DNA of 64,000 nucleotides from positions 62,001 through 126,000 of the forward strand of contig JAJZPR010000004.1 in assembly GCA_021847835.1 (NCBI GenBank), in the 5' to 3' direction. Shown here piece after piece: positions 34,787-42,184 of this stretch. The notes below the pieces were generated by a model. That model worked only from the letters and a program-made list of their open reading frames with translations. It ran no database searches and was not told the origin of the DNA. A program made the position numbers and the translations under genes. The stretch is from Pseudomonadota bacterium (lineage in GTDB: Bacteria > Pseudomonadota > Gammaproteobacteria > Burkholderiales > Thiobacillaceae). Positions within the stretch are counted from its first letter, which is position 1, and every line of letters starts with the position of its first letter.

Positions 34787-35524
34787 TCAAACATCAGCAA
34801 TGCCTGTGCCAGCTCCTTGAAGCCTTGAAAAACAAGGGGCTGCGAGCGGCTCTCGGCTATCCGGATGGAGAAACTTGTGCGCTGGCGGTGCATGCCAGTC
34901 AGGCCATGCACCGTGGCGGTGCCTTGACTTGCATCCAGTCAGAGGGGGGGGGCAGGCCTTGCCCGAGGATCGGGGTTGCAGGAGGTCGATCCTGAACTCG
35001 CTTTCATAGGGCGGCACATTGCATTCGATGATGTCGGTCGGCGCCACGTCCAGACGCACGCCCACGATGTCGGTGCGCACCGGTAGCTTGGCCGCGCCGC
35101 GGTCCACCAGCACCACGGTGCGCATTTCCGCCGGCTGCTTCCTGGCCAGGTATTCCACCGCGCGCAGCATGGAATGGCCGCGATACATGACGTCGTCCAC
35201 CACCAGCACCGTGTGGCCTTCCAGGTCGAGGGCGGCATGCGTGGCATTCTCGGTCAGTCTGGTTTCGGGGTAGAGCAGGGTGAGGTCGTCGGCATAGCGC
35301 TGGATCTTCAAGTCCAGTCGCAGGCAGTCGCGCAGGCCGTACATGCCGGAGAGACATTCATGCAGGCGGTCCGCCAGCGGCGCCCCGCGCCTCAGCACGC
35401 CGACGATGGCCACCCGGGCGCGGCCGACCAGAAAGCCGGCTGCCTGGTGCGCCATCCCGGTGACGATGGCGTCGAGCTGCTCGGTCGAGTAAAGGCAAGT
35501 CCGGTTGCCTGGAGGTTTATCCAT
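34787..35524 (-). CDS. PyrR-like phosphoribosyltransferase, C-terminus extended by a poly-C tract
   Basis: 245 codons as written. The PRPP-binding motif VLVVDDVMYRGHSMLRAVEY and the N-terminal half (STEQLDAIVTGMAHQ, VGVLRRGAPLADRLHE) match PyrR, the bifunctional pyrimidine regulator/uracil phosphoribosyltransferase. Homology seems to end at EFRIDLLQPRSSG. A run of nine C follows; with eight, the frame would stop at once (34939-34941), giving a normal length of about 194. The 50-residue tail as written runs over NtrC boxes and the sigma-54 promoter, so it is probably not real protein. Confidence 0.8.
   Translation of the reverse strand: MDKPPGNRTCLYSTEQLDAIVTGMAHQAAGFLVGRARVAIVGVLRRGAPLADRLHECLSGMYGLRDCLRLDLKIQRYADDLTLLYPETRLTENATHAALDLEGHTVLVVDDVMYRGHSMLRAVEYLARKQPAEMRTVVLVDRGAAKLPVRTDIVGVRLDVAPTDIIECNVPPYESEFRIDLLQPRSSGKACPPPLTGCKSRHRHGAWPDWHAPPAHKFLHPDSREPLAAPCFSRLQGAGTGIADV
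34796..34811 (-). promoter_or_regulatory. sigma-54 promoter of nitrate operon
   Basis: TGGCAC-N5-TTGCT on the minus strand is a full match to the -24/-12 consensus. The start would be near 34785, giving a leader of about 110 nt to nrtA. Confidence 0.8.
34876..34923. promoter_or_regulatory. tandem NtrC-type boxes
   Basis: TGCACC-GTGGC-GGTGCC (34907-34923) and a weaker TGTGCG-CTGGC-GGTGCA (34876-34892) fit TGCACY-N5-RGTGCA. Centres are 31 bp apart, about 130 and 99 bp upstream of the predicted sigma-54 start, an arrangement like enhancers of NtrC-activated promoters. Confidence 0.65.
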
Positions 35525-35729
35525 GCGTGCGTGTTTTTTGCAGGTAAGCGAACAGAACCATAACCCCAATACTACAAGTGTTTCCCGATCAATTCTCCTA
35601 TCAACACGATACCTGGTGTGCTACACAAAATACTTGTGGCCGTCAGGCTGTGGTCCGCGCCAACCGGCTGCATCGGGGACGCTTCGAGGCGTCGCACCTG
35701 CATCGCGTAACAACATGAAGAGGAGCAGA

Positions 35730-36095
35730 ATGATGAACATATCGTTATATGAGCGCCTGGGCGGGGCGCAGGGGATTTCCAAAATAGTGGACGACGTCAT
35801 CGACGCCCATTTGAACAACCCGGTGGTCAGCACCCGGTTTCGAAACGTCAAGGATCTCGAGCATGCCAAGGCAATGGCGCGCGATTTTTTCGCAGCCGGT
35901 TCGGGCGGTCCCGAGAAGTATTCCGGAAAGGACATGCGCACGGCGCACACGGGCATGAACATCAGCGAGCAGGAATACCTGGCCGTCATGGATGACATCA
36001 TGGGCGCACTCAACAAGCACAATATAGACGAGACGACCCAAAAGGACGTGCTCGCCATTCTCTATTCGCTCAAGGGTGAGATTATCCGGGTTTGA
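35730..36095 (+). CDS. truncated hemoglobin (group I)
   Basis: 121 residues from the first of two ATGs after AGGAGCAGA. Features: ISLYERLGGAQGISKIVDDV, the glycine pair region GGPEKYSGKDM, proximal His in MRTAHTGMNI. Group I truncated hemoglobins bind oxygen and nitric oxide. Second globin near the nitrate genes, divergent from the PyrR-like gene and convergent with the unknown gene at 36115. Confidence 0.85.
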   Translation: MMNISLYERLGGAQGISKIVDDVIDAHLNNPVVSTRFRNVKDLEHAKAMARDFFAAGSGGPEKYSGKDMRTAHTGMNISEQEYLAVMDDIMGALNKHNIDETTQKDVLAILYSLKGEIIRV

Positions 36096-36114
36096 TGCCT
36101 TTAGTGCGTGCTGT

Positions 36115-36594
36115 TTACAGCCAGAAACGCGTATCGCGTGACAGGAACTCCTCGGCGTGCAGGTAGTGCGAGCCGTCGCAGGAAAAATTCAGCCCGACCA
36201 GGCCATTCACAACATTGAGCGAGCCGGCGCGCAGATAGATGTTTTCATCCATCTGGCGCAGTTCCTTGAGCCTTTCCAGCACCGGGCGGATGCGCTCGGG
36301 CGGGACGCAGGCTTCGCCAGGGTAGGCTGATTCGGGATAGGCCGGGAAGGTTTCCGGCGCAAGGATTTCGTCCAGCACGTGCACGCGATAGCGCATGGGA
36401 TCGGCGGCCGTCCACAGCGTGGCGCGGCTGCTGGAGAAATGCAGCTTGGCATGGAAGATGCCGCGTTCGCGCATCAGCATATCGACGATATCGAGCACGC
36501 TGTCGATGCTCCTGTCCATGTCGGACTCCGCCCGGCACTGGTTGAACAGGCCCTGGCGGATGGCGGGGTCGCCCCTGAGCTGCAGCCAGGTCAT
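36115..36594 (-). CDS. unknown protein translationally coupled to the ANTAR regulator
   Basis: 159 residues, start overlapping the regulator's stop (ATGA). No signal peptide or membrane helix. Distinct stretches are HAKLHFSSSRATLWTAADPM, PGEACVPPERIRPVLERLKEL and a C-terminal cysteine in LNFSCDGSHYL. I recognise no family. The overlap suggests it works with the ANTAR protein, in the place where NasS, the usual nitrate-sensing partner of NasT, would be expected. Confidence 0.6.
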   Translation of the reverse strand: MTWLQLRGDPAIRQGLFNQCRAESDMDRSIDSVLDIVDMLMRERGIFHAKLHFSSSRATLWTAADPMRYRVHVLDEILAPETFPAYPESAYPGEACVPPERIRPVLERLKELRQMDENIYLRAGSLNVVNGLVGLNFSCDGSHYLHAEEFLSRDTRFWL

Positions 36595-37199
36595 GCGATT
36601 CCCTTCGTGCCCAAATTTTTCAGCAGCCTGCGCGCGGCGCCGGCCATGCTGATGCCGGAATCCATGGCCTGCTTGCGCAGCAGCCGGTACGCTTCCTCTT
36701 CGCTCAGGCCCTGCTTGATGAGTTGCCGCTTGGCCAGATCGACGGCTTCCTTGTCCTCCAGGGCGGTCTTGGTCTGCGAGAGTTCCTGCGCTATCTCGTT
36801 CTGCACTTCGTAGCGGGTGATGGCAGCTTCCAGGATGGGGCGCACGCGCTCGGCGGAGAGTCCGGAAACGACATAGGCGGCGACGCCGGCGCGCACGGCC
36901 TGGCGCAGCTTTTCAGTATCCTTGTCCTCGGTGAACATCACCACCGGGCGCGGACAGACCTGCGAATAGAGACAGACGTGCTCGAGAGTGTCACGACTGG
37001 GAGATTCGGTGTCGATCATGATGACGTCGGGCGCCTCGCGCACGATGGCCTCCTCCATTTCCATCAGCGAACCCGAGAAATGCACCACCTCGCAATCCGC
37101 ATCGCGCAGGGATTGCGTCACCCATTCCAGGCGATGGGTGGCGTCCTTGAGCAGCATGACCTTGAGAGGGGGCTGGGAGGTGGTTGTCTTGTTGCTCAT
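36591..37199 (-). CDS. nasT: NasT-like ANTAR antiterminator
   Basis: 202 residues. N-terminal receiver-like domain (residues 13-130) has Asp in VIMIDTESPSRD but lacks the conserved Lys near AAYVVSGLS, so it is a pseudo-receiver. A coiled-coil linker leads to the C-terminal ANTAR domain (LIKQGLSEEEAYRLLRKQAM), which binds RNA hairpins and prevents termination. The nrtA leader 2 kb away has a matching attenuator. Cognate NasS is not in the window. Confidence 0.8.
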   Translation of the reverse strand: MSNKTTTSQPPLKVMLLKDATHRLEWVTQSLRDADCEVVHFSGSLMEMEEAIVREAPDVIMIDTESPSRDTLEHVCLYSQVCPRPVVMFTEDKDTEKLRQAVRAGVAAYVVSGLSAERVRPILEAAITRYEVQNEIAQELSQTKTALEDKEAVDLAKRQLIKQGLSEEEAYRLLRKQAMDSGISMAGAARRLLKNLGTKGIA

Positions 37200-37230
37200 T
37201 CGATTGCGTCTCTGCGATTTTCTGCCCCGC

Positions 37231-37253
37231 AAAAAGACGGCCCCGAAGGGCCG
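37231..37253 (-). terminator. intrinsic terminator in the nasT leader
   Basis: CGGCCC-TTCG-GGGCCG followed by TCTTTTTG on the minus strand, about 32 bp upstream of the nasT start. If nasT is transcribed from further up, this could be an attenuator; otherwise it ends minus-strand read-through. Confidence 0.55.
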
Positions 37254-37538
37254 CTGGAGTTTCGGAGGAGACTGCCGAGCATGCCTGCATGAAAAACATG
37301 CCCGGTTTCGAATGAGCAACGGGCGTGCCAGTTTGTTTTCCCAGCAATATCAGCAGGTTGCTGGTTTTGGGTGAAGCGCGGCATGCACGCGCAAGGTGCG
37401 CGATGCGCGATCTTGAGGCGCGAACCCAGTGGATCCTCGCCCATCAGTCACGGCGTCGTGGCGGCTTGGGTAGAGGAGGAATTGAGCTGGGTGGCTGATA
37501 TACTTTTTGTAGGCGGCAAACTTAGCCTGGAAACTGGG

Positions 37539-37856
37539 ATGGGAAAACTACCAAGCTCGGGTCGTGCGGTTGTCGATATTGCGAAGCTGCGAGATTATTG
37601 CCTTAATCCGAATCATCCGGAGGGGAGGCACAAGGCAAGAGTGTTCCTTGCGGCTCTGGGCATCAGGCAAAAAGATGCGGAATGGCTGGCAGAGCAGATA
37701 CGGCAGAAACTGCCGACCGTTGATTTTGCAACTTGCGAGATCACTCCTTTTGGCGAGCGTTATGATGTCGATATGGTGATAAGCAATGGGAAAAGGAGGC
37801 GGTTGTCCGTACCGGTTGGGTTGTCCGGAAAAGCGATGGAGTGCCACGCCTTGTAA
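37539..37856 (+). CDS. DUF6883-type protein, possible toxin of a pair
   Basis: 105 residues from an internal ATG preceded by GGAAACTGGG. The core (VDIAKLRDYCLNPNHPEGRH, KARVFLAALGI, YDVDMVISNG) resembles DUF6883, a small domain seen in toxin contexts. The gene 21 bp downstream resembles DUF4926, a frequent neighbour. It lies outside the element's left att site, so it is chromosomal or left by an older insertion. Confidence 0.6.
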   Translation: MGKLPSSGRAVVDIAKLRDYCLNPNHPEGRHKARVFLAALGIRQKDAEWLAEQIRQKLPTVDFATCEITPFGERYDVDMVISNGKRRRLSVPVGLSGKAMECHAL

Positions 37857-37876
37857 CCTGTTTTGTGAGGTGAAAA

Positions 37877-38089
37877 ATGAAACTGCTTGATACGGTCGCG
37901 CTGATTCATGACCTTGAAGAACCGAGGCTGCCGGCTGGGGCGGTTGGTGTATTGGTGGAAGAATGGGAGCCCGGTGTTTACGAGGTTGAGTTTTCGGACC
38001 TCGAAGGCCGGACATACGCGCGGGTAGCACTGCGTAAATCGGACCTTCTTCCGCTGCATCATGCAAAGCCGGAACTGAGGGCCGCATAG
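37877..38089 (+). CDS. DUF4926-type protein, possible antitoxin
   Basis: 70 residues, RBS GAGGTGAAAA. A small beta-barrel-like sequence (LPAGAVGVLVEEWEPGVYEV, then ARVALRKSDLLPL) typical of DUF4926. Paired with the DUF6883-like gene and followed by a strong terminator, so the two form one unit. The toxin-antitoxin role is inference from known co-occurrence. Confidence 0.6.
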   Translation: MKLLDTVALIHDLEEPRLPAGAVGVLVEEWEPGVYEVEFSDLEGRTYARVALRKSDLLPLHHAKPELRAA

Positions 38090-38102
38090 TTGGCGTTGCA
38101 CT

Positions 38103-38132
38103 AAAAAAGCCCCGACGCGACGGGGCTTTTTC
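38103..38132. terminator. bidirectional terminator after the DUF4926 gene
   Basis: AAAAAA-GCCCCG-acgcga-CGGGGC-TTTTTC: six-base GC stem with A- and T-tracts on either side, 14 bp after the stop. Confidence 0.85.
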
Positions 38133-38236
38133 TTGCTCCGCAGTTTTGCCTCAACCCTTATGTTTGGGATGAATCAAAAATCAGACAATTCTGCCCGCAA
38201 TAATTGCTGGATATTGGGTGTAGGAATTGGAATAGG

Positions 38237-38369
38237 GTGGCTGATGGGATTGCTCGCAGCGGCGCCTCCCCCGTTGCTCGTCCCTCGCAGCGCTCGGTAC
38301 CAGCCTGCGGCTGTCCGTCGCAAGCATGCTTGCTCCGCGAACCCGGGCGGGTTCTCGCCCATCAGCCAC
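38237..38369. repeat. 133-bp segment with 12-bp terminal inverted repeats matching the tRNA-His end
   Basis: GTGGCTGATGGG at 38237-38248 and its complement CCCATCAGCCAC at 38358-38369 enclose GC-rich sequence with smaller palindromes (GCAAGCATGCTTGC; GAACCCGGGCGGGTTC). The 12-mer equals the acceptor/T-arm edge of tRNA-His. A similar inverted partial copy is near 37441. Confidence 0.5.
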
Positions 38370-38418
38370 GGCATGCGTGGTTGTTTATGTTTATGCAGGG
38401 AAATGGAGGAATAAGGAG

Positions 38419-38464
38419 TGGGGTGGCTGATGGGACTCGAACCCACGACAACAGGAATCACAAT
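38419..38464. other. attL core (displaced tRNA-His 3' end)
   Basis: 46 bp identical to 56738-56783, running from the encoded CCA through the T-arm to the anticodon loop, after which the sequences diverge. Confidence 0.9.
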
Positions 38465-38539
38465 GCGAAAATTCACAGGCCCACAAACCAAGCATTGGCG
38501 AGGCTTGGCGAGCAATATGGTATGATTTTTTGCACCGAC

Positions 38540-38556
38540 GGGGACAAAACGGGGAC
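38540..38556. promoter_or_regulatory. paired GGGGAC motifs by the integrase start
   Basis: GGGGACAAAACGGGGAC, also present at the opposite end of the element (56604-56620). Likely integrase arm-type sites; the second also serves as the integrase ribosome-binding region. Confidence 0.5.
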
Positions 38557-38561
38557 ACCTC

Positions 38562-39632
38562 ATGGCAACTTTTCACCAACGCGAAAGCGGACGCTGGCAA
38601 GCGAAGGTGCGCCGGGATGGCGGCGTGCAGAGCAGGACATTTGCAAAAAAAGTTGATGCGGAAGCGTGGGCACGGAAAGTCGAGTCTGAGCTTGAGCGCG
38701 GCGTCTGGCGCGACACAATCGAAGCTGAGCGCACTACGCTAGGCGAGGCGCTAGAACGGTACGAGCGGGAAGTCACGCCACGGAAAAAAGGAGCCGTACA
38801 GGAGTCCTACAAAATCGGAGCACTTCGCCGGTTGCCTCTTGCGAAGATGACACTGGCTAGAATCCGGGGGGCGGACATCGCGGCATTTCGCGACTCCGAG
38901 CTTGAGCGCCTGGCTCCGTCGAGCGTCGCGAAATACCTCGCGCTGCTGTCGCATCTGTTTGAGGTCGCACGGAAAGAGTGGGGCGTCGAAGTCGATAACC
39001 CGGTTCGAAAGATCAGCAAACCGAAAGTCAACAATGCCCGCTCACGGCGGCTTGGCCCCGACGAGATGCGCTACCTGCTCGCCGCCTTGGACGAGCCTGG
39101 TTGTTCAGTGAAAACGAAAGCGGGCGACAGGCGTAACGAATGGACGCCGTTGGTGGTTCGTTGGGCCATCGAGACGGCAATGCGCCGGGGCGAGATTTTG
39201 GCGCTCGAATGGCGGCACGTCGATCTTGAAAAACGAACCGCGCATCTGCCGGACACAAAAAACGGTACATCTCGGACCGTGCCGCTGTCGAGTGCGGCGG
39301 TCGCCCTGATCAAACCCGGCGGCAATGTGCAGCGGCTGAGAAAAGGGCGGGTTTTCCCAACCACTGCATCCGCGCTGAAGCAATCGTTTACCCGCGCCGT
39401 CAGCCGAGCGCGGCGGAATTACGAAGCCGATTGCGAAGCGCAAGGCAGAGAGCCGGCCCACGGATTCCTGGAAGATTTGCATTTCCACGACCTTCGCCAC
39501 GAAGCGACAAGCCGCCTCGCCGAGCGCCTGCAGCTCCACGAGCTGATGCGCGTCACCGGGCACAAAGACACGCGCATGCTCGCGCGGTACTACCACCCAC
39601 GAGCCGAAGACTTGGCCCTCAAGCTCGGTTAG
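38562..39632 (+). CDS. int: phage-type tyrosine integrase
   Basis: 356 residues. N-terminal arm-binding domain (MATFHQRESGRWQAKVRRDG), core-binding domain about 60-160, catalytic domain with Arg in ETAMRRGEILALEW, HDLRHEATSRL (His-x-x-Arg), GHKDTRMLARYYHP (His and nucleophilic Tyr). Located 98 bp inside attL, the usual place for an integrase using a tRNA 3' end. It catalyses integration and, with an excisionase, excision. Confidence 0.95.
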   Translation: MATFHQRESGRWQAKVRRDGGVQSRTFAKKVDAEAWARKVESELERGVWRDTIEAERTTLGEALERYEREVTPRKKGAVQESYKIGALRRLPLAKMTLARIRGADIAAFRDSELERLAPSSVAKYLALLSHLFEVARKEWGVEVDNPVRKISKPKVNNARSRRLGPDEMRYLLAALDEPGCSVKTKAGDRRNEWTPLVVRWAIETAMRRGEILALEWRHVDLEKRTAHLPDTKNGTSRTVPLSSAAVALIKPGGNVQRLRKGRVFPTTASALKQSFTRAVSRARRNYEADCEAQGREPAHGFLEDLHFHDLRHEATSRLAERLQLHELMRVTGHKDTRMLARYYHPRAEDLALKLG

Positions 39633-39770
39633 CGGCCACGGCTGCGCCCACCACCATCAACGCTCCAGGCCGCTGTCGCGCGGACGCGCCCTGTGCGGCG
39701 TCATCGGCCTGGTCTCTGTTTTTGTGCTCGGTAGGTTTTTCCCCACCAGCAAACCAGGCGAGTAAGTGGT

Positions 39771-40058
39771 TTAACCCAAACCGGAGGCATTCAGCCTCCC
39801 GACAATCCGCGCGGCGAGCATCACGCCGTCGGCCGCCGCCGCCGGCCCTTCAAGCGCCCGACCAGCCAGCCACGCCAACACGATTTCAGCCCGGCACTCC
39901 GGCCGAGCCGCGAGCGCACGCGACAAGTCGCCGCCGCATCGTGCAAGCTCGTCACCACCCAGGGCGAAAACGTCGTCCGAGTACGAAAACGGCCTTCGAC
40001 CCTCTTCGATCTCGTGTTCAGTAAGCCACGCGGCGGGGTCGATCCCTTCTCTATTCAT
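39771..40058 (-). CDS. unknown small protein
   Basis: 95 residues from ATG with RBS GGAGAACGTAATC; the longer track start lies within the upstream terminator. Acidic start (MNREGIDPAAWLTEHEIEEG) and Ala-rich C-terminus. No domain recognised. It ends 138 bp from the convergent integrase stop. A plasmid-type helper protein is possible. Confidence 0.5.
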   Translation of the reverse strand: MNREGIDPAAWLTEHEIEEGRRPFSYSDDVFALGGDELARCGGDLSRALAARPECRAEIVLAWLAGRALEGPAAAADGVMLAARIVGRLNASGLG

Positions 40059-40088
40059 GATTACGTTCTCCGGTAACGGAATAGCACG

Positions 40089-40119
40089 CAAAAGAAACCC
40101 CGGCACACGGCCGGGGTGC
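40089..40119 (-). terminator. terminator after the 40133 gene
   Basis: CACCCCGGC-cgtgt-GCCGGGGT followed by TTCTTTTG on the minus strand, 14 bp after the stop. Confidence 0.75.
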
Positions 40120-40132
40120 TGTCACTCGCGCG

Positions 40133-40450
40133 TTATTTCAGCCGGCCGATTTTCTTCAAGTGGGCGCCCGCACGCTCCGCTTCAGTGCATTGCTCGACCG
40201 GCAGCACGTTGCTCGTCGCGCATGCCGCAATGACGCTCATCAGCAGTTTTTCGCGGCCGTGCTGAATAAGATAAGTCTTCGAGAACGCATTGCACGGCGC
40301 CGGGTGAGCCGCGTCAAAAACGGATTTTTCGCCGGGGCAGGTCTTGTCGTGCAGGTCGAAGATATTGTCAGGCTCCGCGCTTTTCGACGCATGAGCGCCA
40401 CCAGCAAGCGCCAGCGCGGCGGCGGTGATGATGATGTGAGAGATTTTCAT
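40133..40450 (-). CDS. exported two-cysteine protein, paralog A
   Basis: 105 residues with a signal peptide (MKISHIIITAAALALAGGAHA). The mature protein has four Cys, two in ACATSNVLPVEQC near the end, a pattern shared with the next gene (ACSTRTDVPLAQC). Probably periplasmic. Preceded by block copy A and a GC hairpin. Function unknown; entry exclusion or mating-pair accessory roles would fit but are unproven. Confidence 0.55.
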   Translation of the reverse strand: MKISHIIITAAALALAGGAHASKSAEPDNIFDLHDKTCPGEKSVFDAAHPAPCNAFSKTYLIQHGREKLLMSVIAACATSNVLPVEQCTEAERAGAHLKKIGRLK

Positions 40451-40493
40451 GTCAGTTCCTTTCGTTTGTGATGCCGCCAGCCGGCGGCTAAAC

Positions 40494-40514
40494 ACTTCAT
40501 CGAAAAGCGGAAGC
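40494..40514 (-). repeat. conserved 5'-UTR block, copy A
   Basis: GCTTC-CGCTTTTCGAT-GAAGT on the minus strand, 44 bp upstream of the ATG at 40450, followed by hairpin GCCGCC-loop-GGCGGC (40473-40488). Confidence 0.7.
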
Positions 40515-40522
40515 GCCGAAGC

Positions 40523-41017
40523 TCATTTACCGCTGCCGAAAAAGTGCATCGGCAGCTTGCCGACCGGCGGCGCTTCTTCTTGCGCCTTCCGGAAGGCCGC
40601 GTCTCGCTTTTCTTGATGCATGACCGCTTCGACCGCGCCGACCGCTTTTGCTGCAGCGTCACACTGAGCAAGCGGAACGTCGGTGCGCGTGCTGCACGCA
40701 TGCACGATGCGACGAGCAAGCTCGATGCGCTCTTCGCTCTCAACGAGATACAGCGTCGAGCAGCCGCCGCCGGCGCACTCGCCGAGGTCGCCGGCCGACA
40801 CCTGCGCGGCTTGCGTGGCCACTCGGGTTTCGTTTCCGGATGACTGAGAAGAGTAAACGTGCTTCACGGCGGCGACGGGCGCGGCGACCGCTGCTGCGAC
40901 GACACCGGCAGCGGCTACGCGTTTAGTGATGCCGAGCCATGAGATGGCTTCATGAGCGAATGTGAACCACTCGCGTGCCGCATTCGCGGCGGCCAAGATT
41001 CTGAAAAAAATGGGCAT
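40523..41017 (-). CDS. membrane-anchored two-cysteine protein, paralog B
   Basis: 164 residues. One membrane helix about residues 33-52 (VAAAGVVAAAVAAPVAAVKH), then a periplasmic domain with ECAGGGCSTLYL and ACSTRTDVPLAQC, the latter shared with paralog A. The C-terminus EEAPPVGKLPMHFFGSGK resembles the TrbJ-like protein's tail (EAPPVTRLPLPHEF). No known family. Signs of internal duplication within the element. Confidence 0.55.
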   Translation of the reverse strand: MPIFFRILAAANAAREWFTFAHEAISWLGITKRVAAAGVVAAAVAAPVAAVKHVYSSQSSGNETRVATQAAQVSAGDLGECAGGGCSTLYLVESEERIELARRIVHACSTRTDVPLAQCDAAAKAVGAVEAVMHQEKRDAAFRKAQEEAPPVGKLPMHFFGSGK

Positions 41018-41050
41018 GTTGTGTGTTCCTTTGATTGATTTGGAGGGGGG

Positions 41051-41692
41051 TTACGCCGCCGCCGACCGCGCAGCCCGTCTCGCTTCCCGTTTTTCCTGGA
41101 ATTCAATCAATTTCGAAACGGCCAGCGACAGAAAGCTTTCATGCTCGGCGTAGTGCACTCGATACTTGCCAAGCCTGTCCGCCGCCCTCGCTACCTCGGC
41201 AATTTGAAAACGCCCAGGATCGGTTTCGAACTGGAGAACGGGATAAAATCCGGCGTCGAGAAATTCGTTGGTGATTTTCACCATCGCGACAAGCCCCTGG
41301 TGGCTTGAAACATCGACCGCCTCCAGGTCCGCTTCCAGCTTGCTTTTGTTGGCCTCGAACGCCTCTTTTGCTGAGTTGTTGACGCCCCACGCCTCCCGCA
41401 GTGCGCTCCCGCCCTTCATGTATTTCATGCGCACCGGGAAAAGTCCGTTGATGCTGCGCTTCACCAAGAAATACTCTGCACTTTTGCGGCCTTCGGTTTC
41501 CAGAAAAACAACATCCCCCGCCGAGACTTTGCCGATCTCAAACGCTCGCACACCGCCGCTGTACTGGCACCGTGACAAAACACGGCCGCAGGCTTCAAGC
41601 GCGGGCTTGTTCCCCGCACCTTCCTGGAATCCAGCCAGCTTTCCTGCCTTTTTGCCGTCTGCGGACTCGACCTTCAAAATGATTTTTCCCAT
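41051..41692 (-). CDS. unknown cytoplasmic protein of the element
   Basis: 213 residues, RBS AAAGGATTGGGAAC. No membrane or signal segments. The N-terminus (MGKIILKVESADGKKAGKLA) and a basic, Arg/Ala-rich C-terminus (FQEKREARRAARSAAA) stand out. The track shows no similarity to known domains by eye. Preceded by block copy B with hairpin CCCC-loop-GGGG. Possible cargo or a transfer accessory protein. Confidence 0.5.
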   Translation of the reverse strand: MGKIILKVESADGKKAGKLAGFQEGAGNKPALEACGRVLSRCQYSGGVRAFEIGKVSAGDVVFLETEGRKSAEYFLVKRSINGLFPVRMKYMKGGSALREAWGVNNSAKEAFEANKSKLEADLEAVDVSSHQGLVAMVKITNEFLDAGFYPVLQFETDPGRFQIAEVARAADRLGKYRVHYAEHESFLSLAVSKLIEFQEKREARRAARSAAA

Positions 41693-41738
41693 GTTCCCAA
41701 TCCTTTCTTACTCATTAACCCCAACCAATGGGGGATGA

Positions 41739-42164
41739 CTACTTCGGCATAAAACGGAAGTCTTCGCACCGACGCTCGATCTGCAGCGAACGATACTGCG
41801 ACAGCGCAACACACCAACCGACGCCCGCCGGGCCTGCGGTGAGCGTGTCGGCTGTGTCGATGCGCTGGCAGTCGCGGCATGCGACGAGCCGCGTCTGTGC
41901 CTGCTTCTGCTGCTTCGTGATGACCGGCTCGCCGTTGTCACCCGCACCGATACTGCAAACAAGCCGGGTCAGCCGTGGCCGCAGGCTCCGGCCGCCGCGC
42001 GGCACGCGGTAGAGCTGGAACATGAAGCGCTCACGCTGGGTGTAGACGTGAATTGGATCGCCGAAGATTTCAGCCAGCCCGGCCTGCTTTTTGGTGGGCC
42101 TCGCGGGTGCAGGGCCGGCGAGGCCCTGCGGTGTTGTGGTGTCGGTGATTGTTTGTGTGTCCAT
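41739..42164 (-). CDS. unknown protein with C-terminal cysteines
   Basis: 141 residues from ATG with RBS AGGAGGGAAAGC; the track's longer version extends into the 256-bp inverted-repeat structure and is not used. The C-terminal half has CRDCQRIDTADTL, WCVALSQYRSL and RRCEDFRF, suggesting a small zinc-binding domain of four or more Cys. Its last seven codons coincide with block copy B. Function unknown. Confidence 0.5.
   Translation of the reverse strand: MDTQTITDTTTPQGLAGPAPARPTKKQAGLAEIFGDPIHVYTQRERFMFQLYRVPRGGRSLRPRLTRLVCSIGAGDNGEPVITKQQKQAQTRLVACRDCQRIDTADTLTAGPAGVGWCVALSQYRSLQIERRCEDFRFMPK
41741..41761 (-). repeat. conserved 5'-UTR block, copy B
   Basis: ACTTC-CGTTTTATGCC-GAAGT, about 49 bp before the ATG at 41692. 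It overlaps the last codons of the preceding gene (reads DFRFMPK then stop). Hairpin CCCC-loop-GGGG at 41719-41734 follows. Confidence 0.7.
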
Positions 42165-42184
42165 GCTTTCCCTCCTGTGGGGTT

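Noticed and set aside
34755-34794. ATGTTTGA/TCAAACAT outer stem as part of the ANTAR hairpin
   Set aside because: Its upstream arm lies before the start site predicted from the sigma-54 promoter, so it would not be in the RNA.
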